From the NCBI GenBank assembly GCA_951813395.1, contig OX638356.1, forward strand, positions 3,050,501 to 3,114,500: 64,000 bases of DNA, written 5' to 3'. Position 1 is the first letter of the stretch; every line of letters begins with the position of its first letter. The notes under the pieces are model-generated. The model made no database searches. It was not told where the DNA came from and saw nothing but the letters and a program-made list of their open reading frames with translations. The position numbers and the translations under genes were made by a program. Positions 17,882-26,077 of this stretch are shown one piece after another. This DNA comes from Longimicrobiales bacterium (GTDB lineage: Bacteria; Gemmatimonadota; Gemmatimonadetes; Longimicrobiales; Gaopeijiaceae).

Positions 17882-19051
17882 TCAAAAACGCAGGGCCACG
17901 CCCACGTGGTAGCGCCCCTTCACCGGGTCGGGCATGACGACCAGGGAGCCGACGACATCCTCGATACCCAGACGTTGTCGCAGTTCCCGGTTCTTCCTGC
18001 CCGCGGTCTGGTACGCGGAGACCATGCCCCAGATTCTACCGCCAACCATGGCGACAAAGCCCCCGGCGACGGCTGCGGCGGCACCTCCCTCGCAGTCGAG
18101 GTTGACGCAAGCGGCGGCTCCGCCGACGACCAGAGCCACACCGCCGACGGTAACCCCCGCCGGCAGCAGGCCGGCGCTCGCGTCCCCCGCATAGGCGTGT
18201 CCCACGATGGGGATAAACCACTCGAGCAACAGCGACACGGCTTCGTTCCGCTTCTCGCTCTCGTAGAGGAGCAGGGTCTCGGTCGTTGCGGGCGGGGCGG
18301 GCGGTGTGCGCTGGAGCTGCGCCGGATCCGGTCGGACGGTCTCTGGCGGCTCGGCCTCGGGCCGTGTCCGGGCGGCCGCGGCTTGATCTGCACGGCCGAA
18401 CACCTCGAAGCTCTGCCGGGCCGAGAGGCCACCGGGATCACGCGCCACGACGTTTATGACCGCCGTGCCGGTGCCCGCGCGCGTAACGGTGACGATGTCG
18501 CCCGCAACGGCGACGTCGGCCACGGTCGCGTCGGATGTCGTCGCCGAGTAGCTCAACGCGTCCCCCTCGGCATCGCGAAAATACGACGAGACACTGACGG
18601 AGGCCCATTGGCCGGCGTCGAGGGCAATGCCGGGCATCGTCGCGAAGGCTTCAGGCGCCCGGTTGGGGGCTGTAACCGTTACCTGAGTGCGTTGCGTAGC
18701 CGAAAGACCCTCGGGATCGCTGGCAAAGACGGTGACAACAGCCGTCCCGGACGCCAATCCTGCGATCGTGAGGATGTTAGCCGATATGGATATCGTGGCC
18801 GTGGCGGCGTCGGAGACGGTGGCGGCGAAGGCCATCGCGTCCCCGTCGGGGTCGGTGAAGAACGCGGTCAGATCGAGCGATGTCGATTCGCCCGCCTCAA
18901 TGGCCTGGGCGGGAATGGACCCCACCGCCCGGGGAGCGCCCCGATCCTGGCCGGCTGTCGGCGCCGCTTGCGAGGCGATGGCAAAAAATGCCAACGCGAA
19001 GGGAGCGACAGGCGCACGAGAGGGTCTGCGGGAATGCCGTTGCTTGATCAT
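17882..19051 (-). CDS. Exported protein with two Ig/cadherin-like repeats and a membrane C-terminus
   Basis: 389 residues from ATG 19051 (GGAG 8 bases upstream; ATG 19057 is too near that site). Signal peptide APFALAFFAIASQAAPTAGQD, then two repeats of about 85 residues (FFTDPDGDAMAF, DPEGLSATQ; YFRDAEGDALSYSA, DPGGLSARQ), a proline-rich linker, and a C-terminal hydrophobic domain with several possible membrane segments (FIPIVGHAYAG, VTVGGVALVVGG, AVAGGFVAMVGG) and an ending YHVGVALRF. It is the last gene of the repeat-lipoprotein array. The C-terminal hydrophobic domain sets it apart from its neighbours; function unknown. Confidence 0.75.
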   Translation of the reverse strand: MIKQRHSRRPSRAPVAPFALAFFAIASQAAPTAGQDRGAPRAVGSIPAQAIEAGESTSLDLTAFFTDPDGDAMAFAATVSDAATATISISANILTIAGLASGTAVVTVFASDPEGLSATQRTQVTVTAPNRAPEAFATMPGIALDAGQWASVSVSSYFRDAEGDALSYSATTSDATVADVAVAGDIVTVTRAGTGTAVINVVARDPGGLSARQSFEVFGRADQAAAARTRPEAEPPETVRPDPAQLQRTPPAPPATTETLLLYESEKRNEAVSLLLEWFIPIVGHAYAGDASAGLLPAGVTVGGVALVVGGAAACVNLDCEGGAAAAVAGGFVAMVGGRIWGMVSAYQTAGRKNRELRQRLGIEDVVGSLVVMPDPVKGRYHVGVALRF

Positions 19052-19092
19052 GGACATCTCTCCAGGAGTTAATGACAACTGTGGGTGACAGG

Positions 19093-19740
19093 CTACGGCC
19101 GGATCTCCGCGGTCGCGGGTGCGGCGATGACGTTCGGGCCCGAAACGCTGCCCGAGACGTCGCCGAAGACCGTAACCTCGCAACTGGTGTCGCTGGTGAC
19201 GGTCACGAAGCCGGTCACGCGGTAGCTTACACGCTCCCCGCGGCGCATGGACCCGAGGAAGTCCGACCCCACCCGCTGATTCCCGACGTACCCCACCACC
19301 CGGACGTCCGAGAGGCCGATGTTGGCGAAGACGGTTCCTATGATCTCGGCCTGGACGGTATTTCCTCCGAGGCGTTCTCCGGTGCAGGACGCAATCGTGA
19401 CGTCGGCGGCGTATTTCACGGTCACGGCCCAGTTGACCGATCCCGTCAGCCCGCCCGGATCCGTCGCCGTGACCGACACCTGGGCGGAGCCCTCGTCAAT
19501 GCCGGTGACCGTAATGTCGGTTCCGGACAGGAAGGCTGTGGCAATGCCCGGATTTGACGATGTCGCCTGGTAGGTGAGCAGGTCCTCGTTCGGATCCTCG
19601 AAGCAGAACGTTTCCGACACGGCGTGGTCGATCACCGTTTCAACGGTGCCGCCGCCACCGCAGGAAACAGGCGGCAATGGGTCTTCGCAGGCCGCGACCG
19701 CGAGGACGGGCACAAGCGTGCGGGCTGTGATGCGTTTCAT
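19093..19740 (-). CDS. Lipoprotein with one Ig/cadherin-like repeat
   Basis: 215 residues with signal and lipobox (VLAVAAC), a Cys-containing first repeat (SETFCFEDPNEDLLTYQA, DPGGLTGSV) and a second beta-rich domain with two cysteines (IASCTGERLGG, DTSCEVTVFG) that may be CARDB-like. The first repeat matches the first repeats of the two larger neighbours, which also carry a Cys before the Asp-rich strand. Start ATG 19740 is the first in frame and begins the signal peptide. Probably a surface-exposed accessory lipoprotein; no enzymatic motif. Confidence 0.75.
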   Translation of the reverse strand: MKRITARTLVPVLAVAACEDPLPPVSCGGGGTVETVIDHAVSETFCFEDPNEDLLTYQATSSNPGIATAFLSGTDITVTGIDEGSAQVSVTATDPGGLTGSVNWAVTVKYAADVTIASCTGERLGGNTVQAEIIGTVFANIGLSDVRVVGYVGNQRVGSDFLGSMRRGERVSYRVTGFVTVTSDTSCEVTVFGDVSGSVSGPNVIAAPATAEIRP

Positions 19741-19776
19741 TGTGGCTCTCTCGTTAGGGAGGTTTGCGTTTTGGTG

Positions 19777-20067
19777 CTAGGTCGTCTCGCAGTCGGATTC
19801 GAGCGTCCAGGAGAATGCGCCTGGGTTCTGTCCCGCGCGGCAGCGATTCAGTGCCTCACCGGAGAGCCCAAGTCCGGCGCAGGCCACGGAAAGGGCCGCG
19901 GCCCGCGCCTCCTGTTCCGTGGCACCCGTGCCCGATCCGGAGGCGGACTGATTGCCCAGAATGACGGTCACGTCGCACCGCCAACCGGACTCTCCGGTCA
20001 GGTCGACGCACGCGGCCAGTAGGAGGGTGATCGCGAGCAACGTTCTCCATCGGTGACCATGTATCAT
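19777..20067 (-). CDS. Small lipoprotein, 96 residues
   Basis: Starts at ATG 20067 with GGAG seven bases upstream. The lipobox LLLAAC is at 15-20, followed by a mature part with four cysteines (WRCDVTV, VACAGLG, NRCRAG, SDCETT), an Ala-rich helix and a short beta stretch. No family recognised. It lies between two repeat lipoproteins on the same strand with about 26 bases on either side, so it is probably part of that transcript. Confidence 0.65.
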   Translation of the reverse strand: MIHGHRWRTLLAITLLLAACVDLTGESGWRCDVTVILGNQSASGSGTGATEQEARAAALSVACAGLGLSGEALNRCRAGQNPGAFSWTLESDCETT

Positions 20068-20093
20068 GTGGGTTCTCCAATTGGGCGGAACTG

Positions 20094-22706
20094 CTACGGA
20101 TTGCGCCTGGACACGGTGATTGTTGCGCTGTGGATCTGCCTTGGGGCGCTGTCCGCGGACGGGCCGGTTTCGGCACCCCCGGACACCTTCAGCATGGTTG
20201 AGCGGATCAATTGCAGGATTTGGCCCTGCTGTTGCGGTTCCGCGACCACGTTGCTGCCGGACGCGGAAGTCGCCCGGATGCTGCCTCTGGTGACGCGCCG
20301 GTTTACGATCTGGCATCCGCTGCTGGTCCTGCAGCTGTACCGAATGCTGTTGTGGACCATGTAGGAACTGGAGTTGCGGAACGTGATCGTGATCGTGCCG
20401 CCCGAGGACTGGAAGGAGGCGCCACCGCCCAACTGGTTGGGGAACCAGTTGCCGGTCGGCAGCGTCTCGATGGTCTGGCCGGTCGTGTACGTCGTGTCGT
20501 TTCCGCCTCCGCCACCGCCCGGCTGAATGATGACCGTGACCGCCGAGGAACAGTTGTTGTTGGTGTTCGATTCGCCGGGGACGGCGTCAACGCAGTTTCC
20601 GACATAGGTCGTTCCGGCGGGAGCCGTCGAGGGTATTCCGATCGTGGTCGTGCCACTCGCTGACTGGGAAGCACCAAGGGCAGGCACGGAGCCGGGCTGG
20701 CCGAGTTCGCTGTCGCTGGTGGAGATGGTTGCATTGTCCGACTGGTAGAGCCGAAGGTGGGTCGCGGCCGACGCCGCGTCGCCCTGGTTGCGCACCGTCG
20801 TCTGGTACGAGAAGCTGCTTCCCGGCGCGACGGTCACCCTCGACCTCGAAAGACTTACGACCAGGTCCGGCGCACCGGATCCGCGGACCGTCACCCGCAC
20901 CCCAGTCGAGCAGTTGTTCTGCGTGTTGGATTCGCCGGACACCCGATCCACGCAGAGCCCGAAGTAGAACGTGCCGGAGGCCTGGCTGGACAACCGGACC
21001 GTTGTGGTGATCGTCCTGCTTTGTCCCGCGCCGAGACTGGGATTGGGGTCGCTGCCGATTTCCGTGTCGCCGGTCGAGATCGTCGAATTGGTGGACGCGA
21101 AGATGCGGATCGTGGTGGCGGGGGCCGTAGCGTTGCCGCTGTTCCGAAGCGTGAACGTGGCCCGCACCGTCCCACCCGGCGACCCGGTCACCGAAGTCGG
21201 CGTGACATTCGTGAACTGCAGGTCCGGCGCGCCTGCCGACGCCACCCGCACGCTGATGCTCTGCGACGCGCTCAGGCCGCCGGGATCGCGTGCCGTCACG
21301 GTGATCGTCGCGGTTCCCGCAGTTACTCCCGAGATGGTCACCGTCGAACCCAAGACCGAGGCCCTGGCGACGACAGAGTTCGAGGAAGCCGCCGTATAGG
21401 TCAGCGCGTCGCCGTCCGGATCGGTGAAGTACGGGGACGCATTCACTGTGGCGATGCCGCCCGGATTGAGCGACCGTGCCGGGATGGATCCCACCCGGGT
21501 GGGCGCGCGGTTGGGCTGCTGGACGGTGACCCGCGCCTGTTGCGTGGCCGTCAGTCCTTCCGGATCGCGTGCCGTGACGGTCATCGTCGCGGTTCCCGCG
21601 GACAGTCCCGAGATGGTCACCGTCGAGCCTGACACGGACACCCTGGTCACGCTGGGGTTCGAGGAAGCCGCCGTGTAGGTCAGCGCATCGCCGTCGGGGT
21701 CGAAAAAGTATGCCGCAACGTTGACTGTCGCGCTCTGGCCGATGTTGAGTTGTCGCGCCGGAATCGACCCGACGCGTTGCGGCGGCCGGTTCGGCTGCGG
21801 CACCGTGACCCTCACGCGCTGCGTCGCCGTCGCCTGGTCGTTGTCCGTCGCCGTGATGGTGACCGTCGTGACACCGGGCCCGACGGCGCTGATCGTCACA
21901 GCGCTGCCCGACACACTCGTGCGGGCCACCGTGGGGATCGAGGAGGCCGCGGTGTAGATTAGCGGATCGTCGTCGGGATCGTCGAACGAGGTGGCGACGT
22001 CCAGAGTGACCGACGACCCCACTTCGACCGTCTGCGCGCCGATCGTGCCCACGGGCATCGGTTCGCGGTTCGGCACGGTGAACACGAACGACTGCGTGGC
22101 CGAAAGCCCGCCGGGATCGCTCGCCACGATCGTCACCGTGGCGCTGCCCTTGGCCTGCGCCGCAACGGTGACCGTGGAACCGGCGATGCTCACGCCCGCC
22201 ACGGCCGGATCCGACGCGTTGGCCGAGTAGGTCAGCGTCTCTCCGTCCGGCTCGGAGAAGTACTGGGACACCTGAATCGTGGTGGTCTGGCCCACGGGCA
22301 GCGAGACGTTCGGCAACGTGCCGCGGGGTTCGGGCGCCCGGTTCGGAACCATGACCGCGAAGCTCTGCTGGCCCTGGAGTCCCCCGGGGTCGCTGGCCGT
22401 GACCGTGACCGTCGTATTGCCCGGAGCGACGGCGGCAACCGTGATAGAGGCGCCCGAGATGTTAGCCGTGGCCACCCCGGGATTCGACGATGTGGCCGTG
22501 TAGTTCAGCACGTCGCCGTTCGCGTCGTTGAAGCAAGCGGTGACGCTGGAGGTCTCGCCGACATTCACGGTGAGCTGTGGAAGCGAGCCGCAGGCGGCCG
22601 GCGCCGCGGGGCTCTCGCAGGCGGTCGCCAGGAGCGCGATCAACAGCAGGAGGCATGCCCCCTGGATCCGTGCAGGCCGGTGTGTGGTTTGTCGGAGTTG
22701 CTTCAT
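20094..22706 (-). CDS. Lipoprotein with five Ig/cadherin-like repeats and two CARDB domains
   Basis: 870 residues. Lipobox LLATAC, then five repeats of about 85-90 residues, each with a version of FxDPDGDxLxYTAxSS and DPGGLSATQ and a boundary such as PNRAP. Repeats 4 and 5 begin with the same VGSIPAR. Two CARDB-type domains follow (APDLQFTNVTPTS and APDLVVSLSRSR, each ending in a GESNTxNNCS motif). A C-terminal region rich in Thr/Gly (TGNWFPNQLGGGASFQSS) ends the protein. No catalytic residues. The layout suits a stalk-like surface adhesin or scaffold. It is flanked by same-strand paralogues. Confidence 0.85.
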   Translation of the reverse strand: MKQLRQTTHRPARIQGACLLLLIALLATACESPAAPAACGSLPQLTVNVGETSSVTACFNDANGDVLNYTATSSNPGVATANISGASITVAAVAPGNTTVTVTASDPGGLQGQQSFAVMVPNRAPEPRGTLPNVSLPVGQTTTIQVSQYFSEPDGETLTYSANASDPAVAGVSIAGSTVTVAAQAKGSATVTIVASDPGGLSATQSFVFTVPNREPMPVGTIGAQTVEVGSSVTLDVATSFDDPDDDPLIYTAASSIPTVARTSVSGSAVTISAVGPGVTTVTITATDNDQATATQRVRVTVPQPNRPPQRVGSIPARQLNIGQSATVNVAAYFFDPDGDALTYTAASSNPSVTRVSVSGSTVTISGLSAGTATMTVTARDPEGLTATQQARVTVQQPNRAPTRVGSIPARSLNPGGIATVNASPYFTDPDGDALTYTAASSNSVVARASVLGSTVTISGVTAGTATITVTARDPGGLSASQSISVRVASAGAPDLQFTNVTPTSVTGSPGGTVRATFTLRNSGNATAPATTIRIFASTNSTISTGDTEIGSDPNPSLGAGQSRTITTTVRLSSQASGTFYFGLCVDRVSGESNTQNNCSTGVRVTVRGSGAPDLVVSLSRSRVTVAPGSSFSYQTTVRNQGDAASAATHLRLYQSDNATISTSDSELGQPGSVPALGASQSASGTTTIGIPSTAPAGTTYVGNCVDAVPGESNTNNNCSSAVTVIIQPGGGGGGNDTTYTTGQTIETLPTGNWFPNQLGGGASFQSSGGTITITFRNSSSYMVHNSIRYSCRTSSGCQIVNRRVTRGSIRATSASGSNVVAEPQQQGQILQLIRSTMLKVSGGAETGPSADSAPRQIHSATITVSRRNP
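21250..21780 (-). repeat. Tandem DNA repeat units encoding Ig-like repeats 4 and 5
   Basis: Two successive units of about 260-270 bases in the 870-residue lipoprotein gene stay clearly alike at the DNA level: both contain the segments for VGSIPAR, YF(F/T)DPDGDALTYTAASSN and ITVTARDP or MTVTARDP. By eye most positions match over at least 140 bases. Such units can expand or contract by recombination. Confidence 0.55.
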
Positions 22707-22772
22707 CTTCTGGTTCCTCTCGGATGGTTTGCATGGGTCTCGCGCATGGGGGGCGTAGAGGTAATAGGAGTG

Positions 22773-25106
22773 TCACCGGCCGCCGGGCTCGATCTTCACC
22801 ACCCGACCGTTCCGGTCACGCACCTCGAGGCGGGGCCGGACCACGTCGTTGCCGAGATCGATTGCCCGCCGCTGGTGAGCGAGAAGAGTTGCGGCGCCGG
22901 GAAGCCGGTACGCGTCCGCGAGTTCGATTCGCACCGCATAGCCCATGTCGGCGAGCGACGCGATCGTCACGCTGCTGAGGGGACTCGACCCGGGCGCGAT
23001 GCTGGGGCTCATCAGCTCCGGGCCGAAGACGTTCTTGCGCCAGTGAGTATCGTCGCTGCCGAGCCGGGTGCCCTGGTTCTCCACCGGCACCTTCGCGCCC
23101 GCCGTGTAGAACGCACCCCCGACGCCGTCGAACGCCCGAGCCGCCTGTGCCCCCGAGAAGTGCGTGTCCACCTCGGCTTCCGCCGCCAGCGAGGGATTGC
23201 GCAGCAGGCCAAGGCGGTCCCACAGCGTGCCGATGCCGAGCACGTGTCCCATCTCGTGGAGGATCACGGCTTCGAGGGCCCCGTTCGTCTCCATCCAGTC
23301 CAGGTCCGCGGCGTCGAACTCAATTGCGCCGACCCACGGGAGATGTGAACCCTGGCGCAGCCCGCAGGGACCGGCCCGCCCGAGAATCTCGCCCTCACCG
23401 TCGATTTCGGTGACCGCCGCGACGATCATCAGGTCGTCAACGACGTTCACGGGCTGTTCGTAGGTCCGCTCGGGGAACCGGCAGCCGGCCCTCCCCTCGG
23501 GCACCGGCATGTCCGGCAACTCCGTGTCCGCCAGCACCGCCATCCAGCGCGCCGCGGCGTTCCGAAACGCCGCTTCCTGGGTCGCGCTCATCACGGTTGC
23601 GAAGCGGAGGTCGATGTGGAACGAGCCCGGATCTTCGGGCGGACCTTCCACCGTCACGTCGAAGGTCTGTGTCGCGCTGAGGCCGCCGGGATCGGCGGCC
23701 GCGACGGTGATCGTCGCCCGTCCCGCTTGGCGTCCCGAGAGCTCCAGGGTCGCGCCGAAGACCTCGACGGACGCAACCGCTCCGTCCGAAGACGAGGCCG
23801 TGTAGGTCAGCGGATCGCCGTCCGGGTCCGTGAAGTAGGGCGATACGTCGAGCGTGGCGGTCTCGTCGGCGCGGACGCTCTGGTGCGGGACCGTACCCAC
23901 GGGTGCAGGTGGCCGGCTGGCGACGGTGGCCGCGAAAGCCTGCGTCGCGCTGAGGCCGCCCGGATCGGTGGCCGTCACGGTGATCGTGGCGGAGCCACTG
24001 GCCATCGCGGCAACCGTCACGGTGGGGCCCGAAGTGGAAACGGCGGCCACCGAGGGATTCGAAGAGGAGGCCGTGTAGACCAGCGGGTCGCCGTCGGGGT
24101 CGTTGAAATAGGGCGATACATCGAGTCTGGCGGTCTCGGCGGCGCGCACGGCCTGATCGGGCATCGAACCTGCCGGCAGCGGCGGCCGGTTCAGCGATTC
24201 GGCGCTGAAACTGTGGGTCGCCGCGCTGCCGTCCGGGTCGCGCGCCGTCACCGTGACCGCAGTTTCCCCAGCCGCGAGCACCGTCAGCCGAAGCGTCGCG
24301 CCGGACACCGTGGCCGTTACCACGCCCGGACTCGACGACGACGCCGTGTAGGCCAGCGGGTCCCCGTCGGGGTCGTTGAACCACGGTGTCAGATCGACCG
24401 CGCGAGTTTCTCCGCGGCGCAAGACCTGTCCCTCGATCGTGCCCAGCGCGACGGGATGCCGGTTGGGAACCTCGAAGCCGAACACCTGCACCGCTTCCAG
24501 TCCGCCCGGATCCGTGGCTGTTGCCATGATGTTGGTTGTCCCTTTCGCCAGTCCCACCAGAGTCACCCGGCTGCCCGAAAGGGCGACGCCCGCCACGGAG
24601 CGGTCTGCAGGATCAACGCGGAAGGTGAGGCTCTGGCCGTCGGGTTCCTCGAACCAGGGCGCCAGCGCGATGACGATCCCCTGGCCCACCTCGACCTGTT
24701 GGGCCGCGATGCTTCCCTTCGCGCGCGGCGGCCGGTTCGGCACGACAACCGCGAAGCTCTGTTGCGCCTGCAATCCGTCAGGATCCGCCGCGGTCACGGC
24801 GATGGTCGTACTCCCCGGCGCCCGGGCCGTCACCGTGACCTCGGTGCCGCCATGGGTCGCGGTGGCCACGGACTCGTTCGACGAACTCACCGCGTAGCTC
24901 AGCACGTCGCCGTCCGCGTCGTTGAAGCAGACGGCGACGCGGGCGCTCCCGCCCACGTTGACCGTCTGTTGCGGAATCGGCCCGCAGGATGTCGGGGCCA
25001 CCGGGTTCTCGCAGCCCGCGACCAGCCCGGCCACAATGCCGGCCACCGCGCCAGCGCGGATCGGTTTCGGCACGGCGTGTCGCGGAACGCCACGTGACGG
25101 GAGCAT
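22773..25106 (-). CDS. Lipoprotein with five Ig-like repeats and a leishmanolysin-like metalloprotease domain
   Basis: 777 residues from ATG 25106. Lipobox AGIVAGLVAGC, then five repeats like those of the downstream 870-residue protein (DPDGDPLAYTASSSS, DPDGDPLVYTASSSN, DPDGDPLTYTASSSD). From about residue 505 a metalloprotease domain follows, with the zinc motif HEMGHVLGIGTLW, a Met-turn candidate (ELMSPSIAPG), TDTELPDMP and paired Cys. The rest (THFSGAQAARAFDG, AYRLPG, RVVKIEPGGR) matches the protein at 58085-60286 closely. Outside anchoring plus zinc protease suggests degradation or processing of external proteins. The start has only a weak ribosome site (AGG 9 bases upstream). Confidence 0.85.
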   Translation of the reverse strand: MLPSRGVPRHAVPKPIRAGAVAGIVAGLVAGCENPVAPTSCGPIPQQTVNVGGSARVAVCFNDADGDVLSYAVSSSNESVATATHGGTEVTVTARAPGSTTIAVTAADPDGLQAQQSFAVVVPNRPPRAKGSIAAQQVEVGQGIVIALAPWFEEPDGQSLTFRVDPADRSVAGVALSGSRVTLVGLAKGTTNIMATATDPGGLEAVQVFGFEVPNRHPVALGTIEGQVLRRGETRAVDLTPWFNDPDGDPLAYTASSSSPGVVTATVSGATLRLTVLAAGETAVTVTARDPDGSAATHSFSAESLNRPPLPAGSMPDQAVRAAETARLDVSPYFNDPDGDPLVYTASSSNPSVAAVSTSGPTVTVAAMASGSATITVTATDPGGLSATQAFAATVASRPPAPVGTVPHQSVRADETATLDVSPYFTDPDGDPLTYTASSSDGAVASVEVFGATLELSGRQAGRATITVAAADPGGLSATQTFDVTVEGPPEDPGSFHIDLRFATVMSATQEAAFRNAAARWMAVLADTELPDMPVPEGRAGCRFPERTYEQPVNVVDDLMIVAAVTEIDGEGEILGRAGPCGLRQGSHLPWVGAIEFDAADLDWMETNGALEAVILHEMGHVLGIGTLWDRLGLLRNPSLAAEAEVDTHFSGAQAARAFDGVGGAFYTAGAKVPVENQGTRLGSDDTHWRKNVFGPELMSPSIAPGSSPLSSVTIASLADMGYAVRIELADAYRLPGAATLLAHQRRAIDLGNDVVRPRLEVRDRNGRVVKIEPGGR

Positions 25107-25125
25107 GACCAAACGCCTGGACCCA

Positions 25126-25395
25126 TTACTCCGCGATGCCCCGGCTGAACAGCACGTCCAGATTGGGTTCGCCCACCGCATCCATCGCCTGGGCCATGGG
25201 CCGCCGCAGAATCGCGCGGATCTGCCCCGTAACCGGCTCGCGCAGGATGGTCAGCGGGAGATCCGTGTTGCCGTCGAGAACGAACGATTCGTCGCCGCCG
25301 CTCAGACGGATGCGGCTGATCGCGCCCTCCCAGGTGACGGGAATCGCGAACACGAACCCGGACCGGCCGTCGTCTACGTCGAGCGTCACGGGCAT
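25126..25395 (-). CDS. C-terminal fragment of an exported repeat protein
   Basis: An 89-codon frame (MPVTLDVDDGRSGFVFAIP ... LDVLFSRGIAE) without its own signal peptide, overlapping the end of the next fragment by ten bases in a different frame. The strand-rich text and the terminal LDVLFSRG resemble ends of lipoproteins I associate with this kind of genome. Most likely the 3' part of one gene whose middle was deleted together with a frame change; the other part is 25386-25889. Its promoter or ribosome site is not visible. Confidence 0.4.
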   Translation of the reverse strand: MPVTLDVDDGRSGFVFAIPVTWEGAISRIRLSGGDESFVLDGNTDLPLTILREPVTGQIRAILRRPMAQAMDAVGEPNLDVLFSRGIAE

Positions 25396-25889
25396 GTCGA
25401 ACCGGTCCCCAGCTTGCCCAGCTTACCCACCTGGGCCCGAATCGCACCCGTCAGGTTGTTGCCGAAGAGCGCCAGCGACGTGACCCGCCCGTCCGTGTCC
25501 ACCTGGACGCCGTACCAGTCCGCCAGCGGACCGGCGCTCAGCCAGTTGTCCCTTCGTGTCCACGTCGGACCACCGGTCGCGCTGTACAGCGCCGTCAGCA
25601 CCGCCCTGTCCAGGCCGCCCGCTTCGACGGCAAATGCCGCCCCGTCGCTGCCCGACCATGTCACGGTCCCCGGATACGCCGCGCCGTACTGGTCCGCGAT
25701 CGTCGCCGTGAACGCCGCACGCTCACCCAGCGACACCAAGGCCGGCTCGATTGTGATCGCAGCCGCCCGAGGCGGTTCCGGCGCTGCGGCAATCTCCGGA
25801 TCGCCACAGCCGGCGATGAGCGTGAGGGGCACGACAAGCGCCAACGCGCCAGAACGCTTCAGCCAGGCATCATGGGTGCCTGAAGACAT
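25386..25889 (-). CDS. Lipoprotein with Big_2 domain and truncated leucine-rich repeat
   Basis: 167 residues with lipobox LTLIAGC, a Big_2-type domain (AAITIEPALVSLGERAAFTATIADQYG), then an LRR opening typical of exported plant-like LRR proteins (LTALYSATGGPTWTRRDNW, VTSLALFGNNLTGAI) that breaks off after one repeat (AQVGKLGKLGTGSTCP). Normal family members continue for several repeats. The following frame begins ten bases before this stop. I read the pair as one damaged gene. Confidence 0.55.
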   Translation of the reverse strand: MSSGTHDAWLKRSGALALVVPLTLIAGCGDPEIAAAPEPPRAAAITIEPALVSLGERAAFTATIADQYGAAYPGTVTWSGSDGAAFAVEAGGLDRAVLTALYSATGGPTWTRRDNWLSAGPLADWYGVQVDTDGRVTSLALFGNNLTGAIRAQVGKLGKLGTGSTCP

Positions 25890-25992
25890 CGAGACAGCTC
25901 TTCCTGAGTAACGAAAAAGTCAACTTTGGTTTACATGATGGAAATCATCGGCTGCTCGCCGCTTGTATCGGCACCAGTTAAAGAACGGGATC

Positions 25993-26020
25993 GCCCCCGC
26001 CCGGCGAACCGGGCGGGGGC
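25993..26020 (-). terminator. Strong GC hairpin downstream of the 1538-residue lipoprotein gene
   Basis: Perfect 12-bp stem (GCCCCCGCCCGG with its complement) closed by a CGAA loop. On the leftward strand it lies 58 bases after the stop at 26078 and is followed by a short T-containing stretch (GTTCTTTAA), so it can act as an intrinsic terminator for that gene. Confidence 0.65.
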
Positions 26021-26077
26021 TACCCTTACTGCGCCATCGCGATTCCTGAGCGGAATCCCGACGGGTTGATCCGCTCC

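Noticed and set aside
17882..25106. Repeats in the lipoprotein array as a CRISPR or satellite array
   Set aside because: The periodicity of about 260 bases follows protein domain repeats and the reading frame is kept throughout.
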